In this document: positions 45,585-57,543 of the stretch, piece after piece
How positions within the stretch are numbered: position 1 is the stretch's first letter
Layout of the letters: each line of letters opens with the position of its first letter
Assembly (NCBI RefSeq): GCF_000499845.2
Contig: NC_023759.2
Span: 17,712,272 to 17,776,271, forward strand
Length of the DNA stretch: 64,000 nt
Direction: 5' to 3'
Source: Phaseolus vulgaris
Taxonomy: Eukaryota; Streptophyta; Magnoliopsida; Fabales; Fabaceae
Notes under the pieces: model-generated
Database searches by the model: none
What the model saw: only the letters and a program-made list of their open reading frames with translations
What the model was told of the DNA's origin: nothing
Made by a program: the position numbers and the translations under genes

Positions 45585-48500
45585 TTATCGAGTTAAATAA
45601 ATTAAAAGATATAAGAAACTACAGGCTCAATTAATCATGTCATAATTTGTTACACTTTCGAAAGAGTATCCAGCCCCAAAGATTAGCAATTGATCACAAA
45701 TCTTCATGCTTGTGTATGGGTTGTTTCATCCTGCACCTCCATAGATTTGGCAAAAAGACCATTTTGTCCTTAAAAATAATACTTTCTAGACTCTACAATT
45801 TAGAAATGTTATTTTTTCTATTTACACCTCTCGTATTCCCATATTGTAGAATTCGGTCTAGGACATATTTTTTTCTTAAAAAAATTTATTCTGGATTACA
45901 GAATCTGGAAGGTATTTTTGGATCTGGTAATAGCTTGCAGATTGTACAATCTGTAACACTCCTTTACTAGAAGGTATTTTCATTGGAAATAACTTACAGA
46001 TTGAATCCAAAATACATATTATAGTAAGAGAGTGTTACAAATTTTACAATCCAGTATAAACAAAAAAAAATGAAAAAAAAAATAAGCGAATGCAAAATGA
46101 ACAATGAAGACACCACAAAACTTTTCTCAACCATCAACATTCACCACCAGTAATTACAAGTGTTCACCATCAACGACCAACGTTCACTACCAACAACCAC
46201 TAACGGTCACTACTAGCAACCACCACAAACAACTACAAGCAACCAAGACTATTTAAAAATAAAGAAGAAGTCACCCTATTCTCCACCAAAATAAAAACTC
46301 TAACATATACTTAAAAGGAAAAGGTTGGAACTAAAGAAATGGAGGTATAGGAAGAAGGTACAGAGGCTTAGAGTTTAGACATTGCCTTTTAGCTTGCCAT
46401 AAATTATCAATAATTTATGATTCACTAATACAATTGAATGTCTTATAAATATGTGTTTGAATAGGAAATTTTATAATTTTTTTTAAAAATAAATTGTTTT
46501 AATTTTAAATTCTTGAATTTTTAAAATGTAGATAAGGAATGTAAACTAATTGAATTTTAATTTTATTATTCAGATAAAGTATTTCAAATAGTACTAAATA
46601 TGAGATGTTAATTGGAAAAATTCCTAAAATATCGATAAAAGAAACTATTACAAATTTTAACTAAAAAATGTGGTTGCATCTAGTAAAAATATTCTTAAAG
46701 ACATTGGTCGAGAGAAACATGAAAAATGTCAATTGAAAACCAATTTTAACTTATATTGACAGATAAATAATTTCAACAATTTGAACCAAAAAAAATAATT
46801 TTTATGAACATTGATGAAACAATCTTATTTACATTAACAAAAAAAAAAAGTTTTATTTTCTGTTGATTAAAAGACTTTAATGGCATGGGTTGAAAAATAG
46901 TTTTGTTATTGTTGATAGAGAAGATTTTAATTAGAGTGGGTTTAGAAAAAAAACTTTTATATATGTTTTAACCAATGTTAGTAAAAAAATCTTGATTGAC
47001 AATACCTGAAAATAATTCTAATTGATGTTAATGGAAATTTTTTTATTTGACATTAGTAAAAACATGTTGTTGATTGTTGATAAATAAAATCTTTGTGGAC
47101 CTTAATGACAACCAAGAAGTAACCACAACATCATATGAGAAAATAATGTTTAGCTAACACTTGACGTTGTCCTAACCAAGATCAAACTTAGGAAATAATA
47201 TAAGAAGAAGAATCATAGACTCTGAGAGATGAAAAAGTATGAGAAATTTGAAATTCTTACTTTTTTTAAATAGAATTTGAAATTATTTAATGTTAATTAA
47301 CCACTCTCATTTTGTCATAAATAAATTCTAAATCTTTATAAAAAAATGTTATCTTCTAAAAATTTCTCATCCAAACACACTTTATATCTTTCATTTCAAC
47401 ATCCCTCTACTAAACTGACAATCTGGTTTTATTATTTGAATTTGAAATTTAAATGGATTTTACTTTCTCCTCAGTTGGCTTTCAATTTACTAAAATTTTC
47501 TAAAATCTTCTAAATATTAATATAGGATATAATTGCATATTTTACTATTTGAACTTTTACTATTGCACTTCTAAGCTTTCAATTTAGGAATTTTACTATA
47601 TGAATTTAAAAATTATACATTTATAACTTTTTCTTCAATTTTCTAACAATGTGAGGTGTCATTAATAAATAAAGTGCAAAAAGTGATGTTGTGATAACAT
47701 GACCAATAAATTATCTGGAATTTTTTCATATTAGATTGATTAGAAATTATAATATGTTAATATTTTTTATTACTTTAAATAAAACAAAATCACATTGTCC
47801 ACTATGAAGGTCTTAAGAAAATTTATAGTTTGAATGGATGTTACGTAACATTGTGATTTGATGCTCTAAATATAGGTTTGAGTTTTGATGCCATTTCTTT
47901 ACTGGGAGGATTAAGGAAATGAAGCAATTATGAAGCTAAAATAGTGTAAAATATTAATTCATGAACTTTGCATAATTCATTGTTATAATTTTTGTGCTAT
48001 CTAGTAACGCAATATCTTTATTGATTTATTATCATTAGATGGTAAAAATAATTTTTAAATGATGAATTAGGAGAAAATTAGATTAAATATTTAGGATAGT
48101 TTTAGATCAAACTAATATGTTAAAAATATTATCTATTTTTGTGAATTTATAGTAGTTATTTTTACATTTTTAAAGAAAATATAACTTTTAAAAATTTTAA
48201 CTTTTGCATTTTAACTAACATGTATTAAATTTAAATAATTTATTCAAAATGTTTGACTCTAAAACTATTTATTGAATTGTCCACGATTGTACAGGTAATA
48301 TAATTTAAGTTAGAAGATAAAATATGAGAAAATCCTCAATATTATTTAGGTTTTATTATTATTTATTATTTAAAAGCAATTATCTCAGTAAAGGAGCCTT
48401 ACTTGATTATAAATAATAAAATAGAAAGTCAAATAAGGTGTCTGATTTGGTGGTGAGCAGAGAGACAAAATCTATGCCAACTTTATTTGGGAATTTGGTT

Positions 48501-49508
48501 TCCTCGTGCTTACATTTACTCCTGATAGGGTTTTCTATCTACTAATACTATAATTCGCCACCTTCTTCAACCAAACTTCAACTACTCCCCCCATAAACCT
48601 TTTCTTCCTCAAATAGCCCCACAATTTTTCCATCAACGATTAGGATTCATAACTAATCAAACCAAACCAAAATTAATTTCAAATTTGGTTTCTGTCCTGT
48701 AGAAGACCAAGATCATGTGGGACTTCATGATCCAAATTCATTGACACTATATAAATAGGTTTAACTTGGAAAAGTAACAAGATATATTTGAAAAACCTAA
48801 CTCAACCAACCGATTCATAAGGTGAGATTGGTTCATAAGATGATATTTATACATACTTATATATATTATGAAATATCATTATCTATAATTGATGTGAAAA
48901 CGTAAAATTATGTAGTGGATGTAATCCTATAATGCGTAGTCTGATAAACTTAACAAACTCTCTGCTAGAATAGACTTTAAATGACTTTGATACCATATTA
49001 AAAAATAAACTTTTAAGTTTAACTTATCTTAACAAAACTAACTCACTTAAGATTTGCAGTAACTCATATACTAAAAAATATCTATACTATAAAATATCTT
49101 CAAAACATTAACATGTATCTTGGTTTAAATTCAGAACGCTGATGATAAAGTTAGTAGTGGGACATTCAAAACATAGTTGTAAATGAAGAAATTTCATTTA
49201 ACCGAGTTTGAATTTGATAATGAAGTTTGTACACTTCTTTTAATAGTATTTTGACGAAGTAAAATGTTAATGATACATGCTGATTTGACAATTTATGCAA
49301 GTAATACTTTAAAACGAAATTGTATGGAGCCAATGTAGATGATATTATTCCACTGATATGAAACAAAAATCTCATTGCTTATTGACATACAACATCTCTT
49401 CAGTTTGTGAACATGCTTTCAAATTCATATTGCAACTTGGCTCTTTACAAGGATAAGGTTAAAGATGTACATTATGATATTGAATTCATTGGACCTTGAT
49501 GATCATGT
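45585..49508. other. AT-rich spacer; no gene seen
   Basis: 46690-47110 is a decayed minisatellite with phrases like TTGATGTTAATGGAAATTTT spaced about 40-50 bases. 48720-49080 has TATATAAATAGG and the wording AAAAACCTAACTCAACC ... TTTGATACCATATTA, which recalls a short dispersed legume repeat. Nothing coding is recognised. Confidence 0.45.
46690..47110 (+). repeat. Decayed minisatellite, roughly 40-50 bp units
   Basis: Variants of 'TTGATGTTAATGAAAAAATCTT' (ATTGATGAAACAATCTTATT, TTGATGTTAATGGAAATTTT, TTGACATTAGTAAAAACATG) follow each other through this stretch. Units are too diverged to count exactly. Confidence 0.4.
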
Positions 49509-52500
49509 CTAAGCTTTTCCATTAGCTGCTATTGCAGGACTTGTCTTTCTCTTCCTCTCACTGAAGCTACGGCATGAAGCCAAGCTTGGAAGGCAGCACT
49601 GCACAGATTTAACTGTTTTTTCTCTAAGGGATACATGATCACCATTCATTGTTCTCTCACTACTACAACCAGAGTTGCCCCATGAGACATAGGGAGTGCT
49701 GTGTGCAGATCTAGGAAGAAGGTCATGAACAGTTGTTGCTTTCACTTCTTTCATTTCATTGTCAAAAGTGTTCTCAGCATCTTCACTTTGGTTTTCTCTC
49801 ACACTTTCGCGAAAAAGTTCCAACAACTTTTTCTTTTGTGTTGTTGGAGATGGTTCAGGTACAGAACCAGGCTCAGAAGAAGGGGTTTTATTCAGAAAAA
49901 TGTGGTGCACTGGAGTGCTGCCACGAGATGGGGTAAACTCTGGATAGAAACAAAGAAATAAATAAACAAGTCATTTGAAGGGAAAAGGGTAATGGTAAAA
50001 CATTCAGAAGAGAGAAAATATAGGAACATGGAAATGTATTCACAACTCTTCATAAAAGTGGTTATATAAATATGCTCATGCTGCTAAAAATTGCTTATTT
50101 TTTAAAAAAAAACACTTCTTCAAAAAAAAAAAAACACTTCTTCAAAAAAAAAAAAAAACACAAACAAACTGATCCATAATGTCCATGACAAATCAACTTG
50201 TCATATTATAAATCATGAACCTTTCATCCATGACAATTTTGTTTCCTTCGATAGTCTTACCTACACAAATGATTAATAATGCAAAGTTTCACCTCCTAGT
50301 CTTAGTTTAGTACATAATTAGGCCAATTAAACAGATTAAGATACTAGTAAAAGAATGCAAAAGGAAAAGCATTGCAGAGCATCCTTACCACCCTTGACAC
50401 TGTAGAAATCATCTTCACAGTCAGAATCCAACCAGGCCTTTGAGTCAAAAAATGATTCATCCTTTCCATCTGTACAGTATAAGAAACCAAGTTCAAAAAA
50501 TTGTGTTAGAAAACTGACACCAATATTACCAAAAAAACAACGAATAATACAACAAAATGAGGAATTGTTAACATGGATTTCATTGGATCAATTAATGAAA
50601 CAATAAAAATATAATTAAATCGACCAATAAAATGATAAGTTGGCTGGCTTATTGATTCTGGAATTTTACAAGTTGGTATTTCATAAGGACAATGTAGTCA
50701 TTTAAGTCCCTTTGTTGGAAGGGGGCAGCATGTTATTGCTGACAGAAAACCATGTCCAATTAATCTTCCATCTCAATCACAACACACTAGACTCTGTAAA
50801 CAAGCACATGATCCAATTCAAGGCTGCATATGGGACTCATTTATTGCAGAAACAGTTGAGTCTACTTTCAGTTCTAGTGTGTTAAGAATACCCAACTCAA
50901 GATAAAACAAAATATAGTGGTTCAAGAGCAATAATTGTTAGAACAGATCAGAAAAGGTAGATTACAAACTTTGGACATTTCTCATATTTTCCTACAATAC
51001 AATAACAGTTACAATGAACTACCAAACAATATCTATCATCTTAATCTGTTATTAAATTGAAATTTTTCTTTCACCCAATTTTAAGATATTACTAGTTATG
51101 CAATTTTCCCTCAATAGTGACCCTCACAAGACCTTCTTGTTGTGGTACATAACTTGAAGTTGACTGCAAACATGCACAATATCTGTTGAAAAATACTTAT
51201 TCACATATAGAGACATAAGAGTGATGCTAAACTACTGGTCCCCAATAGGATAAAACCTCCAAAAGACAGGGACCAGGATCGCTTATAAGCATTACCAGAA
51301 TGTAGTAATTAACAGTTAATACGAAAACCATCATAAAAGGCTCCATCAATTGAACCTAAAATCACAAGTAGCAATCAGAGCATGACAGGAAATCAGGAAA
51401 CACTTTGTCACTGAAATAACCACATGGTGCGTGATGTTCATTCATTATGTGTCATAAACACACAGTTGAATGCAAATATTATTAATGAATGCTAGATATA
51501 GCAAGAGTTAGGAGTTAGGATACATGGAGTTTATGTCTCCCCCAAACAACTAGAACAAAGAGCTGGATTAGTAAAACAGCATCTTCAAGGGCATTTTGTC
51601 ATATTTCAAAGCAAAAAATTTGTATAATGGATTCCTTGCTTAAAAATTACTCTGCCAGCAAAGTCATCCACATAAAAATTACCATCAATTGACTTATGAA
51701 GAAACATTCCTTATGCCTAAATACAAAAATACTAAAGAACAAAACACTATTCCTCAAATTAATCATGTAAGAGAGTTAACAGATTGTTGATGTCAATACT
51801 AGCTCTTTCAATTTCGACCACTCCAGACTTTATTATTATTATTATTACTATTATTATTATTATTATTATTATACAATAACTTATTAAGAAAAATATCCCA
51901 CCTCCAGAGAGACCAAATAAAGGTAAAAAGATTCCATAGACTGCGTACCCAGGACTAAAATCTATCGTAGTATTCTTATTATCACCAACAACAAAACAAA
52001 AAATAGCATGGAACTGAAGAAGCAATCTCAGCACATTTTAAAACATAGGTTCCATTGAAGACAGTAAGAAATAGACTGTGATGTGAAAAACCATAATAAT
52101 TTTCTACAACAGATATTTAATTTAAATAATCGGATCGAGATTGTGGAAAAACAATCTAATTTAGAAGGGGAAAAAGAAAACCCCCTCCCCACAAAAAGTA
52201 CACTCCAACCATGAAGAAAATATATATCAAAATACAAATTTTATACTGTAAATAATCCCTTGGCCAGGTCAAAAAGACCAAAATTGGTGAAAATACCAAA
52301 AGCTGTTATTATAAAAAGAGATTAATAAAAAAGGAGTAATTACAATAAAAGTAAATTTTTTATATAACATAAAGATAAATAAGGAAACCCCCAGATAAAA
52401 AATTTCAGTTTTGACAATTTATATCAATAAAACAGCTTCTTTAAATAAAATAAAAAAACTTTATACCATGATGATCATGACGATGGATGAAAATAAAAAT

Positions 52501-52788
52501 AAAACTTTTTATGATGATGCACGAAAATAGAAAGGTTTGAAGGAAGGAAGAAGCCCAGAGGACCCTACCAACATCCCCACAGTCCGTGACTGAGAAGGTG
52601 GTGGTTGACAGAGAGGGTGACCACTGAGACTTCAACGCTGCATCATCAGCCACAAAGTTTCCTTTTTTGGGTTTTTCTTTCAAGGGTGATGAAGGAATCA
52701 CGAAGTCTTCAGCTTTGGAGTCCAAAGAGAGCGTGAGGTGCTTCATGTTGGGTTGCTGGTTTCGGTGGACAGAAGAAGAGGAACCCAT
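49509..52788 (-). CDS. Small myristoylated-type protein similar to Arabidopsis At3g27210, three exons
   Basis: Exons on the minus strand: 52788-52569, 50469-50389, 49939-49509; all GT/AG, phases 1 and 1, total 243 aa ending TAG. The start ATG at 52788 gives MGSSSSVH, a good N-myristoylation site, so the protein probably sits on the plasma membrane side of the cytosol. Conserved blocks: LKSQWSPSLSTTTF (exon 1), ESFFDSKAWLDSDCEDDFYS (exon 2), FTPSRGSTPVHH, GSVPEPSPTTQKKKLLELF, RSAHSTPYVSWGNSGCSSER and VQCCLPSLASCRSFSERKRK (exon 3). These match the uncharacterised plant family of At3g27210 (about 234 aa), from memory. Function unknown. Ser/Pro sites suggest phosphorylation. Intron 1 is 2.1 kb. 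Appears intact. Confidence 0.9.
51833..51872. repeat. (ATT)n microsatellite in intron 1
   Basis: A run of ATT triplets with one ACT interruption, within the first intron of the At3g27210-like gene. Confidence 0.9.
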
Positions 52789-52839
52789 TTCACTGTTCAA
52801 GAGGAAAGAGCGTGCAGCATATAAGAAGCGTTCATGGTG

Positions 52840-52915
52840 TGTGTCTGAGAGAGGGGGAGAGAGAGAGAAGAGTGGAGTGGAAGTGAGAGAGAGAAGAGAG
52901 GTGAAGAATGATCAA
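52840..52915 (-). promoter_or_regulatory. CT-rich leader/promoter of the At3g27210-like gene
   Basis: The plus strand reads GAGAGAGGGGGAGAGAGAG and similar, so the gene's own strand has CT/TC repeats 55-125 bases before the ATG. Such Y-rich tracts are common at plant transcription starts. No TATA box is evident. Confidence 0.45.
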
Positions 52916-53049
52916 AGTAAGGGTAGGGAAGAGAAGAGAATGAAGGAGTTTTGGCGTTATGAGAAAGGGTGAGTGCGATGGAAAAGAAGAAAAAAAATGC
53001 GTTGAAAAGAAAAGTAAAACGCCCCAATAAGAGAAGAAACGATGGGTGA

Positions 53050-54719
53050 AAGGAAGAGGTGATTGGACTTCAAAGGAAAGGGGTTGCATCACAAATAATG
53101 CCAACTATATATGTTTACAACTTGTATAGATTAAAATTATTTTTTCCACCATTCAAAATATAATCATTGCTCAAAAATATCAAAAAATTACACTTCTCTT
53201 ATCTCACATGTTTTCTTAAATAACTCTTTTACTTCTATTCTATTTTTAATAAGATTTAATTACTCATTTATTTTCTATGTTAAGGATAAGTTAATCCCAA
53301 TTTTTTTTTTAAATTTAATATGATTTCAGATTATTTTGAAACTATTCACTCTGGTTAATCTGGTTACTTATATTAGATTCTTTTCGTTAGAATAGATTTA
53401 ACTAAATGATTCTGTCATTATATATGTTATTATTATATTATTTAATAAAAAATAGAACCACTGCATTGAATTATTTAAATAAAACTAAATTCTTATTTTT
53501 TCCGAGAAAATTTGGAATAAAATAAAACTAAAATGACATTAAACTTTTTAAAATATATAAAATGAAATTATTTTTTAACCATTAATATAGGAATTAAAAA
53601 TAATTAAATCTTTTAATAAACTAATATTTACATTTTTTTTAATAACTAATAAATTGTGTACTACACTCAGGCAGCTTCTGTTTATCTTTATATTTGTATT
53701 ACAATAACATGCAAATATAATAATAAATCAATGAATTTATTCATATAATTTATAACTTGTAAAAATGATATATAATCTTAAAATAATTATTAAAAATTAT
53801 ACCTTTTAATGTATGCAAAATTATAATTAGATAATAATAATGATATAAAAAAATTTCACAGATAATATATATGAATTAAATTCTTCAAAATTCTTATTAA
53901 ATAGATATAATTTTTTTTATTTTAATAATTTAACTTTTAATCAAAACTTTTAGTGAACACATTAGTTATTAAATAAATAAATCATGCATATGCCTTTATT
54001 AAAATACAATAAAGTTAATATCTATTTAAAAATTAAAAAGGCATATGTATATAATTAAAACTATTTAGGTTTGTCAGTGTTATACTTTATCTAGCAAGTA
54101 CAATTACAATAAAAAAAAATCACATAGCAAAAATAAAATGAGTGAACTATCAAGAATTTATGATTAAAATAGAGATATATTATTTAAACAAATCAATTCA
54201 TGTCCATTCTGATCTATTAATGTTTCAAGATTTTATTGGTCTTGAAAACTTAGCTTCAATAAATACTTTTAGAATACTTCTATCAAACATGTTTTAACAT
54301 AGATTAATGTTTAATTTATTTTAAGTACTTTTATCTACATATTAAGTTTATTAAACACATGAGTCCACAATGTAATAATGATGTAAGAACTTTTCTCTGA
54401 CTTATCACTACCTAATATTTTAATATATATGATCTAGACCATCATATAACAAGTTTATCTCATTTTAATAATGATTTCATGTAATTAATATCAAGTACTA
54501 TAAAGTGACTCAATATAACCTTAAGTATTTGATATCAAATTATCTAATTCAAGATAACATACAACAATTCAATACAATTATCAAACACATCTTTGCACAT
54601 GTTTAATTCAAGATATAATTTATGGGACAAATTTAAATAGGAAATTATCCTATTTTTCATGGGTTGAGATTCGTCCAATAATTTTTAAAATTTTTTGAGT
54701 GAATAATTATTTGTTAAGT
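53050..54719. other. AT-rich spacer; no gene seen
   Basis: No coding content or clear repeat structure recognised. Confidence 0.45.
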
Positions 54720-54730
54720 AAAATATTAGA

Positions 54731-55514
54731 TCCAAGTTCAACAAACCATTTTGTTTGATTGTTATTAAAATCCAACAATTTTATAGTTTTGATCAAGTGC
54801 TTTGATTAAGTTCTTGTAACAATAAAGTACAAAGCATGAAAATGCTTCGTCCGAAAGATAAGAAATTATGAAAAATAAAAAATCATGCAAGACGTAAGTG
54901 TGTCGTATGATAGACGAGACAACACATTGCAGTCTTTACTTTGTTTGATAAGTAAAAATTATAACATATGATAAGTGTATACAGTCTCTAAGCTTACTTT
55001 GTACCTAATGAAAATATTCTTAAAGCTTATTATTGTAGGGAATGTCTTCGCTTAGAACATGAGCTAAAGTTGTTTCATTTCAATAACCATCCTAACACAA
55101 TATTATGTTAACTCTAGTTGAACTTAAAATCTTATATCCAAGTTCAACAAACCATTTTGTTTGATTTTTATTAAAGTCCAACAATCTCATAGTTTTGATC
55201 AAGTGATTTGATTAAGTGCTTGTAACAATAAAGTACAAAGCATGAAGATGCTTCGTCTGAAAGAAAAGGAATTATGCGTAAGTTTTTTGTCTGATAGACG
55301 AGACAACACATTGCAGTCTTTACTTTGTTTGATAAGTAAAAACTATAACATATGATAAGTGTATACAGTCTCTAAGCTTACTTTGTACCTAACGAAAATA
55401 TTCTTAAAGCTTAATATTGTGTTACAAGGAATGTCTTCGCTTGGAAGATGAGCTAAAGTTGTTTCATTTCAACAACCATCCTGACACAAGCTTATGTCAA
55501 CTCTGGTTCAACTA
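54731..55514 (+). repeat. Tandem duplication, 406-bp period, two copies
   Basis: TCCAAGTTCAACAAACCATT starts at 54731 and again at 55137. The copies also share ACAATAAAGTACAAAGCATG, GACGAGACAACACATTGCAG, TAAGTGTATACAGTCTCTAA and AGCTAAAGTTGTTTCATTTC. They differ by scattered substitutions and a short indel. Confidence 0.88.
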
Positions 55515-55924
55515 TATTCCCTAGCCTTACTTTTACTCTTTTATTTAGTATAAAGCTCTCTAACCTAGTGTTGGTAAGTATTGACAACTATTGGGATGTT
55601 TCTCGAGGAGGAGAACGCCATTTAATGTTGCATAAACTACATTTAATGCACCTCTACATCCACGCTTGTCTAGCAAAAAAGGATGAAGTTATCTAAGTTC
55701 AAAAGCTCTTAATGGCTAGAAAGGGATTTGCAATGACTCTTTCTCCCAAGTTAAGATAGAGAAGTGAATGATTGATAAGTTCCAAAACACTGTCAAAATC
55801 TTTTGGTGACCTTAAACACTTTCTAAAGAACAATGTTTTGTTTGCATATCAAACTAAAAGAGACTTCATATATTTGTATACGTTATAAGATGCTAATACT
55901 TTCTAGTGAGTAAATCTTTGTGAT

Positions 55925-56240
55925 CATATTCTTATAAAAACCTAGTTTGTTTAGCCAAAAGTGGATGCATTCCAAAAAATATTCAGTGTTTTAGGCATGA
56001 GTGAATGTCGTTCAAAGAATATTTTGTATTAGGTAGGAGAGGTTGCAGTTTAAACAATACTTAAGGGGTTATCCAAAAGTGGTTGAGGTCCAAAAAATAC
56101 TCGATTTTTTAGCTAAGAGTGGTTGTGTTCCAAACAATACTTAGGGTTTTTAGTTAGGAGTTGATGGGTGTTCAAACAATACTTGGATTATTATCTTGAA
56201 ATGGTTGTACTCCAAATAATACTTAGTTTGTAACTTGTAG
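55925..56240 (+). repeat. Tandem array of about 53-bp units
   Basis: Variants of GTGGTTGNNNTCCAAACAAT followed by ACTTAGNTTTTTAGCTAAGA recur about six times. Units are 70-80% alike by eye. Confidence 0.7.
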
Positions 56241-56530
56241 TAATAATCTGCATAGTAAAACTCAAAAGTTGATTGAGAACTGGACATAGTCTACACCATC
56301 AAACGAACCAATATAAAAATAAAGAGATTTTTTTTTCCTTTATCCTTGTTTATTGCTTATTATTGTATTGCATTGACAAAGAAATCTTTACAAATCAATT
56401 TTTACAAATGATTTTTGACATATTTCCTACAAGCTAAAATTATTGTCTAATTGCTTGTTATTAGATGATATTGCAAAAATTTCAAAGAATATTTAAAATA
56501 CAATTCAACTATCCCTTATTGTTTTTTTTA

Positions 56531-57543
56531 CCTATTTTTCATATTTGCTTTCAAAACTCAGCCTCTAAAAGGTTTAACACCTCACAATGACTAGAGTAAA
56601 TATCTAAGTAATAACATGGATGGAACAAAAACTAATAGCTAAAGGAGCACTTCTTACAAGTCCTTTAACCTTTCTAGGAGAAGACTTTCCGATGGAAGAC
56701 CATCCAAGCCACCATACACAAGAATAAAAGAAAAATGAACCGTCTGTATAAATACTAGAATAAACCTGTATAGGAATTGTATTTTGGTTTGTTTTCAAGA
56801 GTACTTTATAGATGAAACAAAGACACTATAGTAACCCTAACTTGTCACACAAGTAAGGGCTTCTAGAGCTTCTCAAATGAGCATACACAACCTCCTTAAA
56901 ACATTATACTTACCTTAATTAAGTCTACTTAACTAAAGTTATGACAACTTAAGGAGCAAGCTACCTTCATCTATAAATACCCTAAATTCCACTCATGTAC
57001 CAAATTTGCAAATATTTAATGAAGAGTTCAGAACTTGAATACTCATTCTCTCCCAAATCTCTCTTGCTAGTGATCCTATTTAGCCTAGTGAACCCAGGGA
57101 AGGGTGGCCAAACCTCTTTCCCCTTCATTGCACCTTCAATCTCACAAATTCTTCCACCTCATCTTCATTTCGGTACACTTGCTTCAATCCAATTTTGCTA
57201 CCACTCCAATCAATCTATCAACCACAAGCTTGGACTGCATCACTTTCCTTACTAGAAAGATCATACAAAGATGTACATTAAGTTTAGACATTACTAGTTA
57301 TGGCAGATCATCAGCAAAGGAGATATCAAGATCAAATCTTCAGGAGAGGGTTGGGAAGAGGAAGAGTTTAACTCCATGCAGTTAAACAAGAAAGCAAGTT
57401 CCACCTTCATATGTGCCTTATTTAAACATAAATATAAAAAAAGGTTTACATGTTGAAAACCATTAAGGAAATTTAGTATTGTCTTAGATAAATTAAGAAG
57501 GTAATGAAGATGTGCAATTAAGAAAAGTTGCAACACTCACATG
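56531..57543. other. Spacer; possible LTR-type promoter, no gene seen
   Basis: CTATAAATA at about 56971 followed by C/T-rich sequence (to 57230) resembles the promoter and leader of a plant LTR, but no partner LTR was found. Open frames on the plus strand here have no recognised content. Confidence 0.3.

Larger units (their letters stand above)
54720..56530 (+). mobile_element. SIRE-like LTR remnant with internal tandem repeats
   Basis: GAACTGGACATAGTC ... CGAACCAATATAAAA (56276-56318) is the promoter-region wording of SIRE/Maximus LTRs. The region ends with a degenerate ACAATTCAACTATCCCTTAT in place of the usual ACAATTCACCCCCCTC. Within it lie a 406-bp direct duplication and an array of about 53-bp units. 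No coding part attached. Confidence 0.45.

Noticed and set aside
52667..53104. Open frames in the GA-rich region near 52.7-53.1 kb on both strands
   Set aside because: Low-complexity GA/CT sequence overlapping exon 1 and the leader of the At3g27210-like gene; translations are K/R/E or S/L/F biased.
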